Of a DNA stretch of 64,000 nt, positions 31,601 to 43,609 are shown piece by piece. The translations under genes were made by a program, and so were the position numbers. Origin of the DNA: Proales similis. Its lineage: Eukaryota; Rotifera; Eurotatoria; Ploima; Proalidae. Under the pieces are notes generated by a model that was not told the DNA's origin, ran no database searches, and worked only from the letters and a program-made list of their open reading frames with translations. The DNA lies in NCBI GenBank assembly GCA_019059635.1, contig JAGVRJ010000013.1, forward strand, positions 124,001 to 188,000, written 5' to 3'. Numbering within the stretch: position 1 is the stretch's first letter; every line of letters begins with the position of its first letter.

Positions 31601-34600
31601 CACATTCGGGCACGGCTGCTGCTTGTCGAAGGCTTCAATCAGTTCTGGCGAGCGTCTCGAAACGCGTCACGCTTGTTTCTTTACGCTCATTAATTTGGGG
31701 CCATTATTTTGCTCACCGAGCAAAACACGAGGAGGCAGAGCGATTGAGAGAGAGAGAAAAGCAGAACGAAACTTGTTTTTAGCTTTCGCCTCTGTTGATA
31801 CCTTCTATTCTTGTGTGCAAATAGTTTCCGATTCTCTGACTCGCAAATTATTGTCCCTGCCTTCTTGCCTGCTCGGCTTGTTGCACTCATTGAGGGGCGG
31901 CTCGTTAAAATTGTTTGCGAATTGTTGAACGAGAGTGTTTAATGGACTCGGATGGTGAATTTGTGATTTTTCTTTTTTATTCTGTTTCAACAAGACAAAG
32001 ATTTGTTGTTGGCGCGTCTAATCAAAGCGTTTGCAGAGACCACGTCTGAATCGGGCATAAGCGATTTAGACATGAGCGAGAAGTGCAACTGCTGTCCATA
32101 CGGCTACCACATCGACGTCGACTTTGTCACCTACCTGCAGACGTTGGGCGGTAAAAATTTGGACAAGCAGTTGAAGAGGATAAAGCGAAAAAAGAGCGAG
32201 CGGCTGCAGCGCTCCATGGAGTACGTGATCGACGAGGTGGTAAGAACTAGAACGAACGAGGCGAGATTTAGCCGTTGCTCAGCGAATTAACGCGCGCCTA
32301 GGAGCGCATAAGAAGCATAAACGAGGAGAGGCGAGGAGAGGCTTGTGCCGTGTCCGACCACCTAAAGCGCACAATTAATAAGATTGACCGACAAATAGAC
32401 GATGAAAGCGGGTCGAATTGCAAACTGGTTCTGCTGAGCAAGTCTTCGCCCGTCGCCGTACGAACGCCGCCCACACGAATTAGCGGCTCGCCCGCACCGC
32501 AGCCAGCAGCCAGCAGCAGTTCATTCAGAAGCATGCACCACAACGAAGTGAGAGTGAGCTCGTTGGACACAAGCCAGCCAGCGCGTCGCTCGTTCAGCAG
32601 CTGCGCTGAGCCCCTCAATCTGTCGGGCCGGCATTCGCAGCGAGCGACTTATGTGAGCGAAGCGCGCCGCTGTCTATCCAATCGAGCGTCACCTGTTTGC
32701 CAGAATCGCACATTGTCGTCGACCAGACGAGTGCGTAGCCGCAGTCCGGCCGAGCAGTTCTACAAGAGAGAGATAAAAATAAACCTGGCGCGGCCCAGAG
32801 AGCCTCCACCCGAGCAAGAGCAGTTCTACGAGATGCACGACGAGACCCAGGTCACGACGACGACCAGCACAAAGAAAAAGCCGAACAAGAAGAGCACTGC
32901 AGTCAGATCGAGCTCGACTCTGGCTCGAGCGAGTCCCATTAACCGTCAAGTGCAAGAAGAGGTGCTGCTCAATTTGTTCTCATGCAACAACAGCGGCAGT
33001 GTGAGCTCCGACAGCTCCGAGTCGCTTGTCGACGACGAGCACGCCAAGCTGAAAATAAACGAAGTGTACGAGCCGCGGCCGGCCGAGGAAAAGCCGCTCG
33101 AGACGCGCAGACGAGTCAAGAGCAGCAACCAGCTTCTGCTCGAGAAGCGTCTGGCCGAGCTGGAAAGGAAGTTGGAAAAAATCCCCGAGCTGGAGATAAA
33201 GAACAACATATTGGCCGAAGAGAAGCAGCTGCTCATCAAACAGCTGCTGAATCTGAAGCAAGAGCAAGAGCGCATGGCGAGCAAGACGCCCGAGCCGCGC
33301 AAGAGCCGAACGATTGGCTGCGATTCGCTCGACTTGAGAGAGCAGCGCACAGTGGGCACCGAGGCCCGAGCGTCTACTCGCGACATTGGCGTCACAAGCG
33401 TGATCGAGGAGCCCAGAGAAGAGATTGCGCAAATGCAGACCATAATCACGACGCTGAGAGAGAAAATAAAAGAGCAGACGATGATCATCAAGCAGCAGCA
33501 GGAGAGGCCGACAACCAGAGACGTGGCCGTCATGCATGTGGTCGACAAGGTGGAGAAGCCAAAGCCCGAGCTGCGCGACGTGGCCATTAACCATCGAACC
33601 GAAATGGACGACGAGAAGCTGGTGGCCGCGCGCACTGAGATCGAGTTGTTGCGCATCGAAAACCAGAAGCTCGCCGGCAACCTTGAAGAGCTCATACGCA
33701 AGCATTCGAAGCATGTGGTCACTCGGGGCACTCATGCTCCCGAACAGGCGACCCTGTTCTCTGTGGGCACCAACACCGCGCCCGCCGTCATGCGCGACGT
33801 CCAGGTCATGTTCACGCCCAAGTCACGTGACGTGTCGTTGAGCACCGACCGCTTCTACCACAGCCGCGACGTGGGCCTCGGCTGCAGCCTGGGAATAGCC
33901 GAGTACGAGTCGCAGATAAGCGAGCTGATTTCGATCAAAGAGCGCTACGAGGCCGAGTTCGACAAGATCACCAGCAAGACGTATCGCGAAGTGGGCCAAG
34001 GCTGCAATCTCGACTACAGAGAGCTGAGGGACGTCTCGCTCGGCTGCAATATCGAGTCGGTAAAATGCAACGCCAGCGTGGTCTGCAACATGGACAAGGA
34101 GCTGAGACGCTTTTGCGACGCCGCAATAAACTGCCACGTTGCCAAGTGTGACGCCAGCTTCAACGTGGACACTTACGAGCCGGTGCTCGTCGAGCGCAAG
34201 GTCACTCAGCGCGACTTTTGCACGTCGGTCTGCATAGAGGACGAGGAAAAGAGTCGAATGGCGATCGAGCTCCATCGATACCGCAATCCGGCGCCCAAGT
34301 GCACTCAGGAAATCGGCGTCTCGGTCGACTATTGCTCCCGAATTCGCGACAATCTCCTCAGACATCAGGCGTCCGATATGGACTGTCGCACCGTTAGCCG
34401 CCAGGTGAACACAGAAATCAGATGCACGCGCGAGTCGTCGACCTCGTTCGAAAATCTCAGCTCGAGCAAGGGCTGCCAGAGTGACGAGGTCTGCGAGGAA
34501 AAGCGCCTGTTCGCCGAGAAAGAGGAATTCGAACGCGAAAAGTGCCGACTCATCAACTGCAACAGTGAGCTCAAGTGTCGCCTCGAGCAGATCGAGAGCG

Positions 34601-37507
34601 AGTTGTGCGCGGAGAGGCGCCGCATCTCGGAAATTCACGAGCGACGATGCCAAATGCGAAGTCAATCGGTCGAATGTGGCGGCTCGCTCGGCAGACTGAA
34701 CGAGCTGCGCTCTGTGGCTTGCGGAAGCTCGCAGCCCGATCTGCGTTTGGGCGACGTGCGAACAGTCACTGTGCGCAAATGCAATCAGTCCGGCTGCCAT
34801 GAGTACATCGAGCAGACGACCATTCGCTCGTCTTCATCCAACGACCTGACTCGAGCTCATTTGGTCGAATCGAGCAAATCGGCTGCTTGTGGTCCCGGCT
34901 TTGACCGCATTCGCATCAGGGCCAATGTGTCAGGACGGCTGAGCAGCAGCTATGACAAGATCAACACGATCGTCAACTGCAGCCAGCCCCGACTCCGCAA
35001 CGAGGTCAACATACCGATCGGCGAATGTGGCGGTCAAGCGGGCAATCAGGTATCCAAGATCTACGTGCAAGGATCGTGCACGGCCGGCACTCTTCTCAAT
35101 CAGCAGGGCAGCATGAAAAGCTCTGAGAAGTGCGTCTACAAGAAAGGCCACGTGATCGAGAAGAAGATCATCGAACGCTTCGAAGTGAAAAAGCCCAAAG
35201 GAATCCTGAAGGTGAGCGGTGGCAACTGCACTCAACTGGCCGCCAGTGGCTGCGATCAGCAACAAACAAAGTCTCAGACACAACAACAGCCGCAACAGCA
35301 GCAGCAGCAAAAGAAGAACTTGACATTTGGCGAGAACAAAATCGTCGAAGGGTAAGCCGGTTTGTCCTTTTGTGCTTTCTGTTCGGCTTCTCTCTTTGCA
35401 CCTTTCGCTCGTTTCCTCTCTTTTGCTTTCTTTTTCGAGTTGGTCACGTTCAAATGCCAAAACTCGCATTCTAAAACTACTCCTCGACCGGCAGCTACCG
35501 AAGTGAACAAAGCGGAAGTGAGCTCAGTCTGGACGAACGTGAACAAGCCGAGTACGGAAGCGACGAGTATTTGAAAGCGAGCGTCACCTACGAGACTCAG
35601 ACTGAATACCAGGACGACTTTGAGCAGCAAGAGCAGTCCGCACACGACGAGCTGCCCATCAAACGAGACGTGTATGGCGAGAACAGCTCGTAAGTGCCCA
35701 GTTTGTTTAAGCGTGTTTTAGACTGCGCGTGATGGCTGTCCTCTCTTCTCTCTGTCTTTCTGTCTCTGTCTGTTTGCCGACTCTTATTCGATCCTCAACT
35801 GCCGGGATAAGTCTAACGCCTGCCTCTGCCTTAGATGCTCGTCAACGGCCGCAGCGCAATCGAGCTCTGACGTGTCTAAAGGCGGCCAGTTGTTTAAAGA
35901 CGCCAACAAGAGGTAACAGCCACCGCTCACCAGTAGACCCACTGCCCTGCTGCTACCAGCCCCCTGTAGACTGCGCTAGTTCCCTAACCCGTCCAATTGA
36001 ATTGTACCCTTTGCCTTCCCCTAAAGGCAACACCTTTCCTATTTCTAAACGCAAATTAACTGTTGACGACCATTAGCAAACTCAACTCGGTGGTCGAAGA
36101 TGACGACAGTCCGAATGGCAACGAGTAAGTTGGCGCCGACGCGCTCTCATCGCATCGGGTTGAGCACGACAAACTGGCTTTCCTAGAAACGAGCAGAGCT
36201 CTGGTAGTGCCCTAATAAAAACAGAGAAAACAAATGAGTTTAGAGGCATTCTAATGATAGTCAGCGATAGGCTAACTCGCTCGCATTGTTCCTTTTACGA
36301 GTTGCATGTGATCCGTCTCTCGGCCGATGGGTCCAACTAGTTGGTCTAACTAAACGGGTTTAACCAATCTTGACTAGCGCTAACTGTTGTTGTTTGTTTG
36401 TTAACACGGCTCGCTCCTTTTGTTTGATTTGTGTGTCAAGTGACTGGCTCGGGCAAGCTTGACTCGCTGGCTGGCTGCCTTGCAAATGACGACTAATGAC
36501 GAGCTTCACGTTCTTTAAGGTTTGAGCTGGAGCTTGAGCTTCACATTGCATGCGCCATTCTCAACGAGTCGCTGTACGAGCCATTGAAGGCGGACAAAGG
36601 CAAAGTGGCCAAAGCGCTCAATCTCATCCAGCAAGACTGGTTCCGTCTGGCCGCCCAGAAAGACTCCAACGCGCGTCTGGTCGAAGACCACCTGAATGCG
36701 TTTTACACCCGCTTTTCCAACCTGCTGCTCGAGCGAATTGTGAACATGGCTGACTTGAACGTAATTTTAAACGACCCACGCAATTCCACTCGCCTCTGTG
36801 ACGCACGTTTGCTTGCAGCTGAACACGGCACTTCACTACTCTGTGTCGACGGGCAATTTCGAGATTGTCAATCTGCTGCTCGACACCAAAGTCTGCGACG
36901 TGAACGCGCAGAACAAGGCCGGCTACACGTCGATCATGCTGGCGGCGGTCATTCCGATCAAAGACGACTTTGAACGAGCCACTCTGAAGCGCCTGTTCAT
37001 GGAGGGCAATGTGAACATAAAGTCGCTGGACAGCGGACAGACCGCACTTATGCTCGCAGTCAGACACGGCAACCGAGACACGGTGGCGCTGCTGCTTGAA
37101 GCGGGCGCCGACTGCAACCTTCAAGACAAAGAGGGCTCGACTGCCTTGATGGCCGCCTGTGAGCACGGCCACATTGACATCGTTCGTCTGCTGCTCGACA
37201 ACACAAACTGCGACCCGGACCTCAAAGACAATGTAAGTCGAGCTGCTCGCCACAGTTCCTCTCTAACGCCTCTAACGCCTCTCTAACGCACTAAAGGACG
37301 GAGAGACCGCGTTCGACATTGCCAAGGTCAAGAATCGAAGTGACATAATTGTGCTGCTCTACGCTCACAGCAGCAAGCTCAGATCCCATCACCCGGTAGG
37401 CCGTCACTCTTTCATTCTCGCTCGCTTTCATCATTTCTATTCGTCTGCCTCTCAAGGCCATTCAGTTTTCTAAATCGCGTCCGAGAATCGGCGGAGGCCA
37501 CAAGTAG
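28678..37507 (+). CDS. KANK: KANK family protein (KN motif and ankyrin repeats)
   Basis: Ten exons: 28678-28876, 31995-32239, 32302-35351, 35495-35689, 35835-35912, 36077-36124, 36520-36760, 36819-37232, 37297-37395, 37457-37507, about 1539 residues. Exon 2 carries the KN motif (CPYGYHIDVDFVTYLQTL followed by a basic stretch), which in KANKs binds talin. Exon 3 has coiled-coil (LAELERKLEKIPELEIKNN) and repeated RDV/GC motifs. Exons 7-9 carry the C-terminal ankyrin domain, with WFRLAAQKDSNARLVEDHL, TALHYSVSTGNFEIVNLLL and DVNAQNKAGYTSIMLAA, which binds KIF21. KANK proteins link integrin adhesions to cortical microtubules. The 3.1-kb intron 1 is by far the largest in the window. AATAAA at 37731. 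Family certain; the N-terminal exon is less so. Confidence 0.95.
28877..31994 (+). other. large first coding intron of KANK
   Basis: 3.1 kb with no recognisable exon. It contains a four-copy 13-bp tandem repeat (28987-29044), TG (29968-29987), CA (about 30149-30165) and CT (about 30182-30196, 31316-31331) tracts. It could contain an alternative promoter. Confidence 0.6.
28987..29044. repeat. 13-bp tandem repeat, four copies
   Basis: The core GCAGCGAG recurs at 28991, 29004, 29017 and 29030, separated by TGTGT, within KANK intron 1. Confidence 0.85.
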
Positions 37508-37700
37508 AGTGCTCCTGCGCTCTTCTCTTGTCCGTCTCTCTCGCTCTGTCTCGTCGTCTGCCTCTTCCTCGGATTAGTATTGTAAAAAAAATTCAAAAAT
37601 GCAGACCTGCTCGTTCTGAGGCACCACGGATAAGCGGCCAAACATCGTCCAATTCAACTGTTCGTGTCGACTGCTTCTTCTTTATTTTTCTTCTTCTCGT

Positions 37701-37706
37701 TTTATT
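37701..37706 (-). terminator. candidate poly(A) signal of the Ser-rich minus-strand gene
   Basis: TTTATT on the plus strand, 132 nt beyond the minus-strand stop at 37838. It lies on the KANK side of the KANK signal, so the two transcripts would overlap. Confidence 0.5.
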
Positions 37707-37730
37707 GTCGACGCAATTCGAATTCGATAA

Positions 37731-37736
37731 AATAAA
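37731..37736 (+). terminator. poly(A) signal of KANK
   Basis: AATAAA 224 nt after the KANK stop. Confidence 0.6.
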
Positions 37737-37837
37737 CACGAGCAAATGAACAAACAAAATGCGGCTTATGTGCATGAAGCTGGATGAGATTTCGCTGATT
37801 CGATCTGCATCGGGCTGGCAGGAGCTGGACCGACGGC

Positions 37838-38940
37838 CTAGACGTGCCTTGCCCTCAGCTCGTAGTTGGTCATTTTGCAGAACTTGATGCGCAAGTCGGC
37901 CATCTCCATCCGACTCGGCTGACTCGGCTGCATCCTTGAGAAAGAGTGAACTATGGAGACTTTAGGACTGAGGAGCAGCGGCACTTACGTTCTTGCAGCC
38001 ATGAGACGCGCGGCGCTGCCCAGCTTCTATTCGATGCCTGGTGTTAAAAAAACGGGTCGACTGGGCGGGCGAAACGGCTGACACTTACGGTGGTCTTGAG
38101 GTTCCACGGCAGTGCACTCTGCCCGCTCACTGCGATCGGTTGAACAAAGTTCTGGACTACGGACGCCTTCGGCTTGAATTGGCTCTGATAGGAGTAGATC
38201 GAACGCGCCCTATTGAGAATATTGCCCGACTTGGGCTTTGGCTGCGAATGACTAGCCGGCGTGCGGGTCTGACGCGCCCTCGACCACGACGATGAATTCT
38301 CAAGGCCATTTGATGGTGAGTCGTAATTTCCGCCTCCGCCACCGCCGCCGTTTTCCAAATGAATTTTAAACTCGAGCGGCTTGTGTCGAACGATCGACGA
38401 CTTTTGCGAGTTGATTCTGAGTCGATCTCTGAACATTCTGGACGCGTTTGAGCACTCGTTCGACGCATGCCGTTCAATCTCGCTGCTGTTGGAGAGCGAG
38501 CTCGTCGCCGGACTGCTCTGAGTGACCTGAACCTCGTGCGATGGACGCAGATCGCCGGACGATTTGCTCCTGCCCATCGGCGCCGAGCTCTCACTCGGCT
38601 TCAAGTTGCCGGCCGAATGAGTGGTGTAGGTGAGAACTGACTTTTCGGGCATGGGCGTTCGTGCCGCCGCACTCTTGCTTGGCTTCTCGTTCAATAAGCT
38701 GATCAATTTGTTGTAGCGATAGACGCCCGCCGGACTGAAGCGCTTGCCGTATTCGAACTCGCCAACCGACGAGATGCAGTCGAAAGGCAAGTGATTCTCT
38801 CGTTTCAGATTCATTGACGACGGCACTCGAGCCGTGCTCACTTTGGCACTGGAAACGCGCTTGGCCGACGCGGCCAGTACCGATTCGACACGGCTCGGGT
38901 TCTTGGCCGCTGGTCGCTCCGAGTCGAGCTTGAGAGACAT
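37838..38940 (-). CDS. unrecognised Ser-rich, largely disordered protein
   Basis: Exons 38940-38089, 38026-37989 and 37934-37838, about 328 residues if translation begins at the Met of MSLKLDSERPAAK. The frame stays open 5' to about 39005, so a longer N-terminus is possible. Exon 2 was placed at the second acceptor because the first would put a TAG in frame. The body is Ser/Pro/Arg-rich with a poly-Gly run (about 38330) and motifs such as GRSKSSGDLR typical of phosphorylated scaffold proteins. The C-terminus (SAARLMAARTMQPSQ, MEMADLRIKFCKM) looks ordered. No domain was recognised. A nearby upstream segment (about 39055-39090, minus) reading MASAGSDLQT with a good donor does not join in frame and may be leader. 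Confidence 0.6.
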
Positions 38941-39005
38941 GTTTTTGCCGTTGGGACATGTTCTGTTCCAGGCGGCGTAGAGCTCCACGTAGTCGGTCAC
39001 ATGGT

Positions 39006-41082
39006 CTATTTAGTCAAAGCTGAAGAACTGCAGCCAAGAGAGCTCAGAGCTACTTACAAGGTCTGTAGATCTGAGCCGGCACTGGCCATGGGCCGATCTC
39101 GTCCCTCATTTAACTCTCAACTGTGCTTTGCTTGGTGCCGCCTCACAGTCACGAGTTTTGAAAGCGCTGAAACGAAAAAGGCTCTTTTAAGCGTCGGTTA
39201 CTCCTGTTCAGGTATAACGCGCTCTTCCAATGTGAGCTCTCTCTCTCTCTCTCTCTCTCGCTCTCTTAATCTAATTAGAGCAAATTTGAAGCGAATTAGA
39301 GGGAAAGCGAGAGCCAATTTGAAGAACGAGACAACTCGGATTTTAACTGGATCACTCAGCTAATGGCTGGCTCAGGTGCTTGACAGGCAAATAGACGAGC
39401 CCACGAGAGAATTAAAAACGCAACAAACAACATCGATTGAGCGCTGTGCTCTCTCTCTCTTTGTCATGAAAATAAAAATAATAATGACTCTGACTTGTTG
39501 TTGTTTTCCTTTCACTTCAAAGTGACTAACCATAGCGACTGGTATTTTTATGAGTTTTTGCTTCGTTCTCTCGCATTCTTTTTGTTTTGTTAAGCGGCAT
39601 CTCCAATTGAATTCGGCAGAAACCTTCTCTCGTGTGTTATTCAATCTGGTGCAAATCAGCACAAGTTTGAAATTAGCTCGCTCGGGCACGCTTGACTGCG
39701 ACTTGCTCATGGCTTGATGGACGCCCAGTCAAGTGTGTGTGTGTGTGTGCCTCCTCTATTCAATGAGCCGAGTTGCGACCAGTCGATCGACTCGCATGAA
39801 TTGCGTCAGCTGCCTCCACTTGGTTCAAGCTCAATCCGATGGCTTCAGGCGCACAACACTCTCTGCGCCCCTCTCGCTCTTAGAAGCTCTCTGGAAATTT
39901 GAAAGTTTTCGAAACGAAAGTGAGCGAACCGAGGCCTGCGCTTATGATTCGCTCGCCGACTAGCCAGCAGGTCGTGGCCGTTCGTTGTTGGCGTCGCAAC
40001 CAGTTTTCGCTGTTCGAAAACGCCGCAGCTGCAAATTGTCAACAACAAGCGCCGTTTGCTGCGTCTATTCAACTCGAATTCAGCAACATTCGAGCGAAAT
40101 TTCATTATGAGCGCAGTCGTGTGTGTGTGTGTGTGGCAGGCAGGTTAATTGCAAGCCAATGCGATGATGGGAAACCGTTCAAGGCCTAAAACTCCCTTCC
40201 ATTCAACAACGCCTATTCAATGCTTAAATTGTGTTGGCGTTGACACCGCTCGCATAGCTGCACACACACACATGTGGCCGTTAGCCGGCAGCTCATAGGA
40301 GCCGATTAAAATCGGTCCAAACGAGCATTAGCGGGTCTCATAAGTTAGAATCGATCGAAGCGTTCGCTCTGGCTGGTTGCTCTGGCAAGAATCGATCGAG
40401 CTCGCTCACTGCACAATAAAGCCGGCAAAGTGGCTGTTTAGAACAGAGAGAGCGGGAATGGCCTCACTGCGTTTGAGCAGTCAAACTCGAGCGGAAATGA
40501 AAGTGGCGTAAAACGCCAAACGAAAGTAATTCGATCTCAAAAGACGATCGCCTGTATCGAGGCGACAGTCTCTTGCCGACTTGTATTGCTGCTTCCGCCT
40601 TGCTTCAAATGCGTTTTTAATTTCCGCTCGTTCATCTCGAAAGGGCAGAAAGCCAACACAAAGATTGTTTGAAAATCGTAATCATCATTGTTATTATTAT
40701 TGTTGTTTTGAGTGCCTTCAAACTGAACAGGCAATTGAAAAGAGTAACAATAAATAGAGAAAGAGTCAGAGAAAGCATCTTGATTCAAAATTTAGAAGAA
40801 AGGTAACTTTTTGTTGAATAACGAAAAGGGCCGAGTCGACTGACTGACGAGTCGACCGGTTCGTCTATTTACACTATTGAGCTATCGATCGCCTTCGTTC
40901 TCTGTACAGAAGCCTGATCGGCTGACGAGGGCTTCACACTCGATGTGGTGAATTTCACTGAGCCTCGTCGTCGTCGTCGTTGTTGTTGAATTATTCATAA
41001 AAAAACGCTAAACAAACGACCAAGTATCAAAACAATAATTCACACGAGTGAGCTGCTGCTGCTGTCTGTTTGATCAAGTGCT
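39006..41082. other. gene-free interval of about 2 kb
   Basis: Only short, compositionally simple frames. Contains a CT run (39236-39259), GT runs (about 39731-39750, 40120-40136) and AT-rich DNA near 40680-40760. It should include the promoter of the Ser-rich gene and the 3' UTR of the PPxY membrane protein gene. I see no RNA gene. Confidence 0.55.
39236..39259. repeat. CT microsatellite
   Basis: Uninterrupted CT run in the non-coding interval upstream of the Ser-rich gene. Confidence 0.85.
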
Positions 41083-42044
41083 TCAGTTTCGGCCGATTAT
41101 ATCGTCGTAGGCGGGCGGCTTCTCGTCCTGGTAATAGGAGGGCGCCGATGGTGCGGCAGCAGAAGAGGCCAAGAACTCGACGCTGCTGGCTGCGATCGCC
41201 CGAGCTGCTCCCAGAAGATTGGCCTCGGCCAGGTTCAGCGATATGGACGAGTGCGACGACCTGAGCGACGCATTGCTCGTCAGCTCGTTTATTCGATTCA
41301 TCGGTTCGGCACGTAGCGCGACCGACGAACGACGCTGAATGGAGCCAAGCGCACTTGTGCTCGCAGTCGCCCTCTCGACCCCTCGATGCTTCCTGTTCGG
41401 AATGAGAAAGGGCGACTCGTTTTCGTACTCTTGCGAGATGGTTGCTCGGGCCGTGTGCGATCGATGAGCCCATTTGAACGGCCTGTGCTCGCGGTGGTAC
41501 TTGGGCGAGCCGGCTTCGATTGCCGACGAGCCGGACGAATAGGTGGACGCGTCGTCTGAGGCCGCCGAGCTGATCACCACCACTTTGGGCTGCCTGAACA
41601 GGCCCCAGCTGAAACAGTAGCAGACGAGCACGGCCGAGCAATAGCCGGCGAAGAGCACTAGCACGGCCACGATGAGCAGCACGAATATGGTGAGCGTGGA
41701 CGGCTCGGCGTAGCTCAGTCGACTCGGCTGCTCTGCGTTGCGCAGCTGATAGAGCAGTTGCAGCCAATTGCAGCATTTGAGCTCATCGGGACAGCAGTAG
41801 GTGCTGAGCGATAGAATGCGTCGCGAGCAGTTTAGATGCGACTCGCAGCTCGTGTTGAAACTGCTCTCACTTGAAGAGAATAGGGCCGGATGAATAGTGG
41901 TCGAACGGATCGTGAACAAATACTCGCCCATGCTCAAGCCTGCTTTCATTCGAGAGATGAGTCTCAACTCGTGCAAAGAGAGCGCAGCAACTTACCGCAT
42001 AGAGATGGCAGCAACAATACAAACGCCAGACCATGTTTGTCCAT
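41083..42044 (-). CDS. Cys-rich single-pass membrane protein with PPxY tail
   Basis: Two exons, 42044-41996 and 41942-41083, 302 residues. Exon 1 encodes a signal peptide (MDKHGLAFVLLLPSLC). A short ectodomain follows with a Cys cluster (CESHLNCSRR, CCPDELKCCNW). One membrane segment (LTIFVLLIVAVLVLFAGYC) precedes a cytosolic tail of about 170 residues, Ser/Ala/Arg-rich and ending KPPAYDDIIGRN. PPAY is a WW-domain (NEDD4-type ubiquitin ligase) docking motif. The layout (secretory signal, small Cys-rich ectodomain, one TM, C-terminal PPxY) resembles Shisa and WBP1/VOPP1-type adaptors, but the Cys spacing is not clearly either. An endosomal or ubiquitin adaptor role is inference only. Confidence 0.75.
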
Positions 42045-42311
42045 TGTTTTATTTGGAGTTGAAGCGAGCACGCACAATACACTTGAATAGAGCGAGCGCG
42101 GCCGGCAGACGAGTAGTGCGCGTAAGAGCCGAAAAGCTTTTCTAAAATACAAAATTTAGCTTTTACTCTCGCTCGCTCGCTAATGCAAGAGGCACATAAT
42201 TTGAAATGCAGCTGAATTAACTATGCTCATGCCAAGTGGTCGGCCACTCACAACAACTCTCTGGCCGGCTGTCATTCGCAATGCCTGACGGCTTGAGCCA
42301 ACAACAGAGCG

Positions 42312-42344
<33 letters not shown>

Positions 42345-43609
42345 GTGGGTGGGTGTGTGACTAAGGCGAGAAAGAGTGGCTCAGCGACTGAACGAGCCAG
42401 TCAGCGAATGAATGAGCAGCAAGACGAGCGCCGGCTAACAAGCTGACAAGTGCTTGCGGGCTCTCTAATTCCAAATGCTGGAAACAATGACGGAAAAGGG
42501 CGCCTAAATTTATGCCCTTATTCAGTTGAATAGACTGGCGGCCGCATCTCATCATCATCATTGGCTTAACGATGCAATTAGAATACAATCGTGATGCGCT
42601 CGGACGGAAGACGCAGTGAAATGGCGCAAGATTAACGCGGCGAATGCATCTTGATCATCTTGGCATCTTGCTTTCATTGTTTGATGAGGCGTGTCCGAGT
42701 CTTCTTCTTCCAATTTTCGGCTTTCAAATTGCTCACCGCCTGTCTCTGCTTGCTCGTCTCTGTCTGAGCGCTCTCCGAGTTGTGTGTGTTTGATTGTGCG
42801 GCAACTGGCCGACCGCTTGAAATATGTCGATTCGGGCGCAATCATAATTGCACCGACTCTTTATGCCCAGGCGAGCGCCAATGGCCGAATGAGAATAATC
42901 ATCTCTTCACTTCACTCGCTCATGCGTGTGTGTGTGTGTACACAGTCATGCGTGGCGCTCAAATTTAAGCTTCGCATCGGATTTCTTCTTCGCGCCAGAC
43001 TAATTCGTTGCTTGTCCGCCAGCCTGAGCGCGAAGAGCGGGCTTTCACCTATTTACCACCGATCCTGTCTCCCCCACCCCGCTCTACTTCCTTCCTCTTC
43101 ACTCGGTCCTCTCACTCCGTGTCCCCTCCTCTCTCTGTCTCTGACCGATTCTCTTGCGAATCTGTAATAAGTTTGCCGAAGACGAAACGAAGACGACGAC
43201 GACGACGACCGAGAGATCGATCGATACTTTAAAAGGCCAACACTAATTTCCGAATACAATTGGCCAATTAGACGCAAACTCGACTCGAATTTGCCAAGTC
43301 GGCTTGTGTTGTCCTCGTCTGTTTCAATTGATTGCCAAATGCGCTTTATCGATTGGACTCGAACGAGACGAGGCGGCAATGAGAGGCAAGCTCGAAAATG
43401 AAGACGGTGCTCGCAGCAAGAACGCACTTTTGGTTGTCGCGCTTAAATAGAAACCTGCTCGTGGCGCGTGTGAGCGAGAGACAAGTTAAAAGTCAGTGAA
43501 CAATGCGACAATTATGCTCGCGTGAGCTTAGCTCTACGGCTCTTAAAGTCGAACATGCGTGGTCGGTGTCCAAATCGCAACAAAGAGAATAGAGAGACTT
43601 GTCAAGTTG
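42045..43609. other. gene-free interval between divergent genes
   Basis: Bidirectional upstream region of the PPxY protein (-) and TRIT1 (+). Contains a CT tract (42312-42344), a GT run near 42929-42940 and a GAC run near 43188-43209. No convincing exon. Confidence 0.55.
42312..42344. repeat. CT microsatellite
   Basis: Nearly uninterrupted CT run in the intergenic interval. Confidence 0.85.

Noticed and set aside
33823-34800. 325-codon open frame antisense to the large KANK exon
   Set aside because: It mirrors the codon bias of the sense exon, has no family resemblance and no splice or poly(A) context. Similar antisense frames occur over the cathepsin (7055-7861), WDR7 (12266-12949) and DEG/ENaC copy 2 (19743-20540) genes.
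37838-39110. Upstream exon MASAGSDLQT as the start of the Ser-rich gene
   Set aside because: Its donor leaves two bases, and the only acceptor before the body exon would then shift into a short wrong frame. I kept the internal Met as start and noted the doubt.
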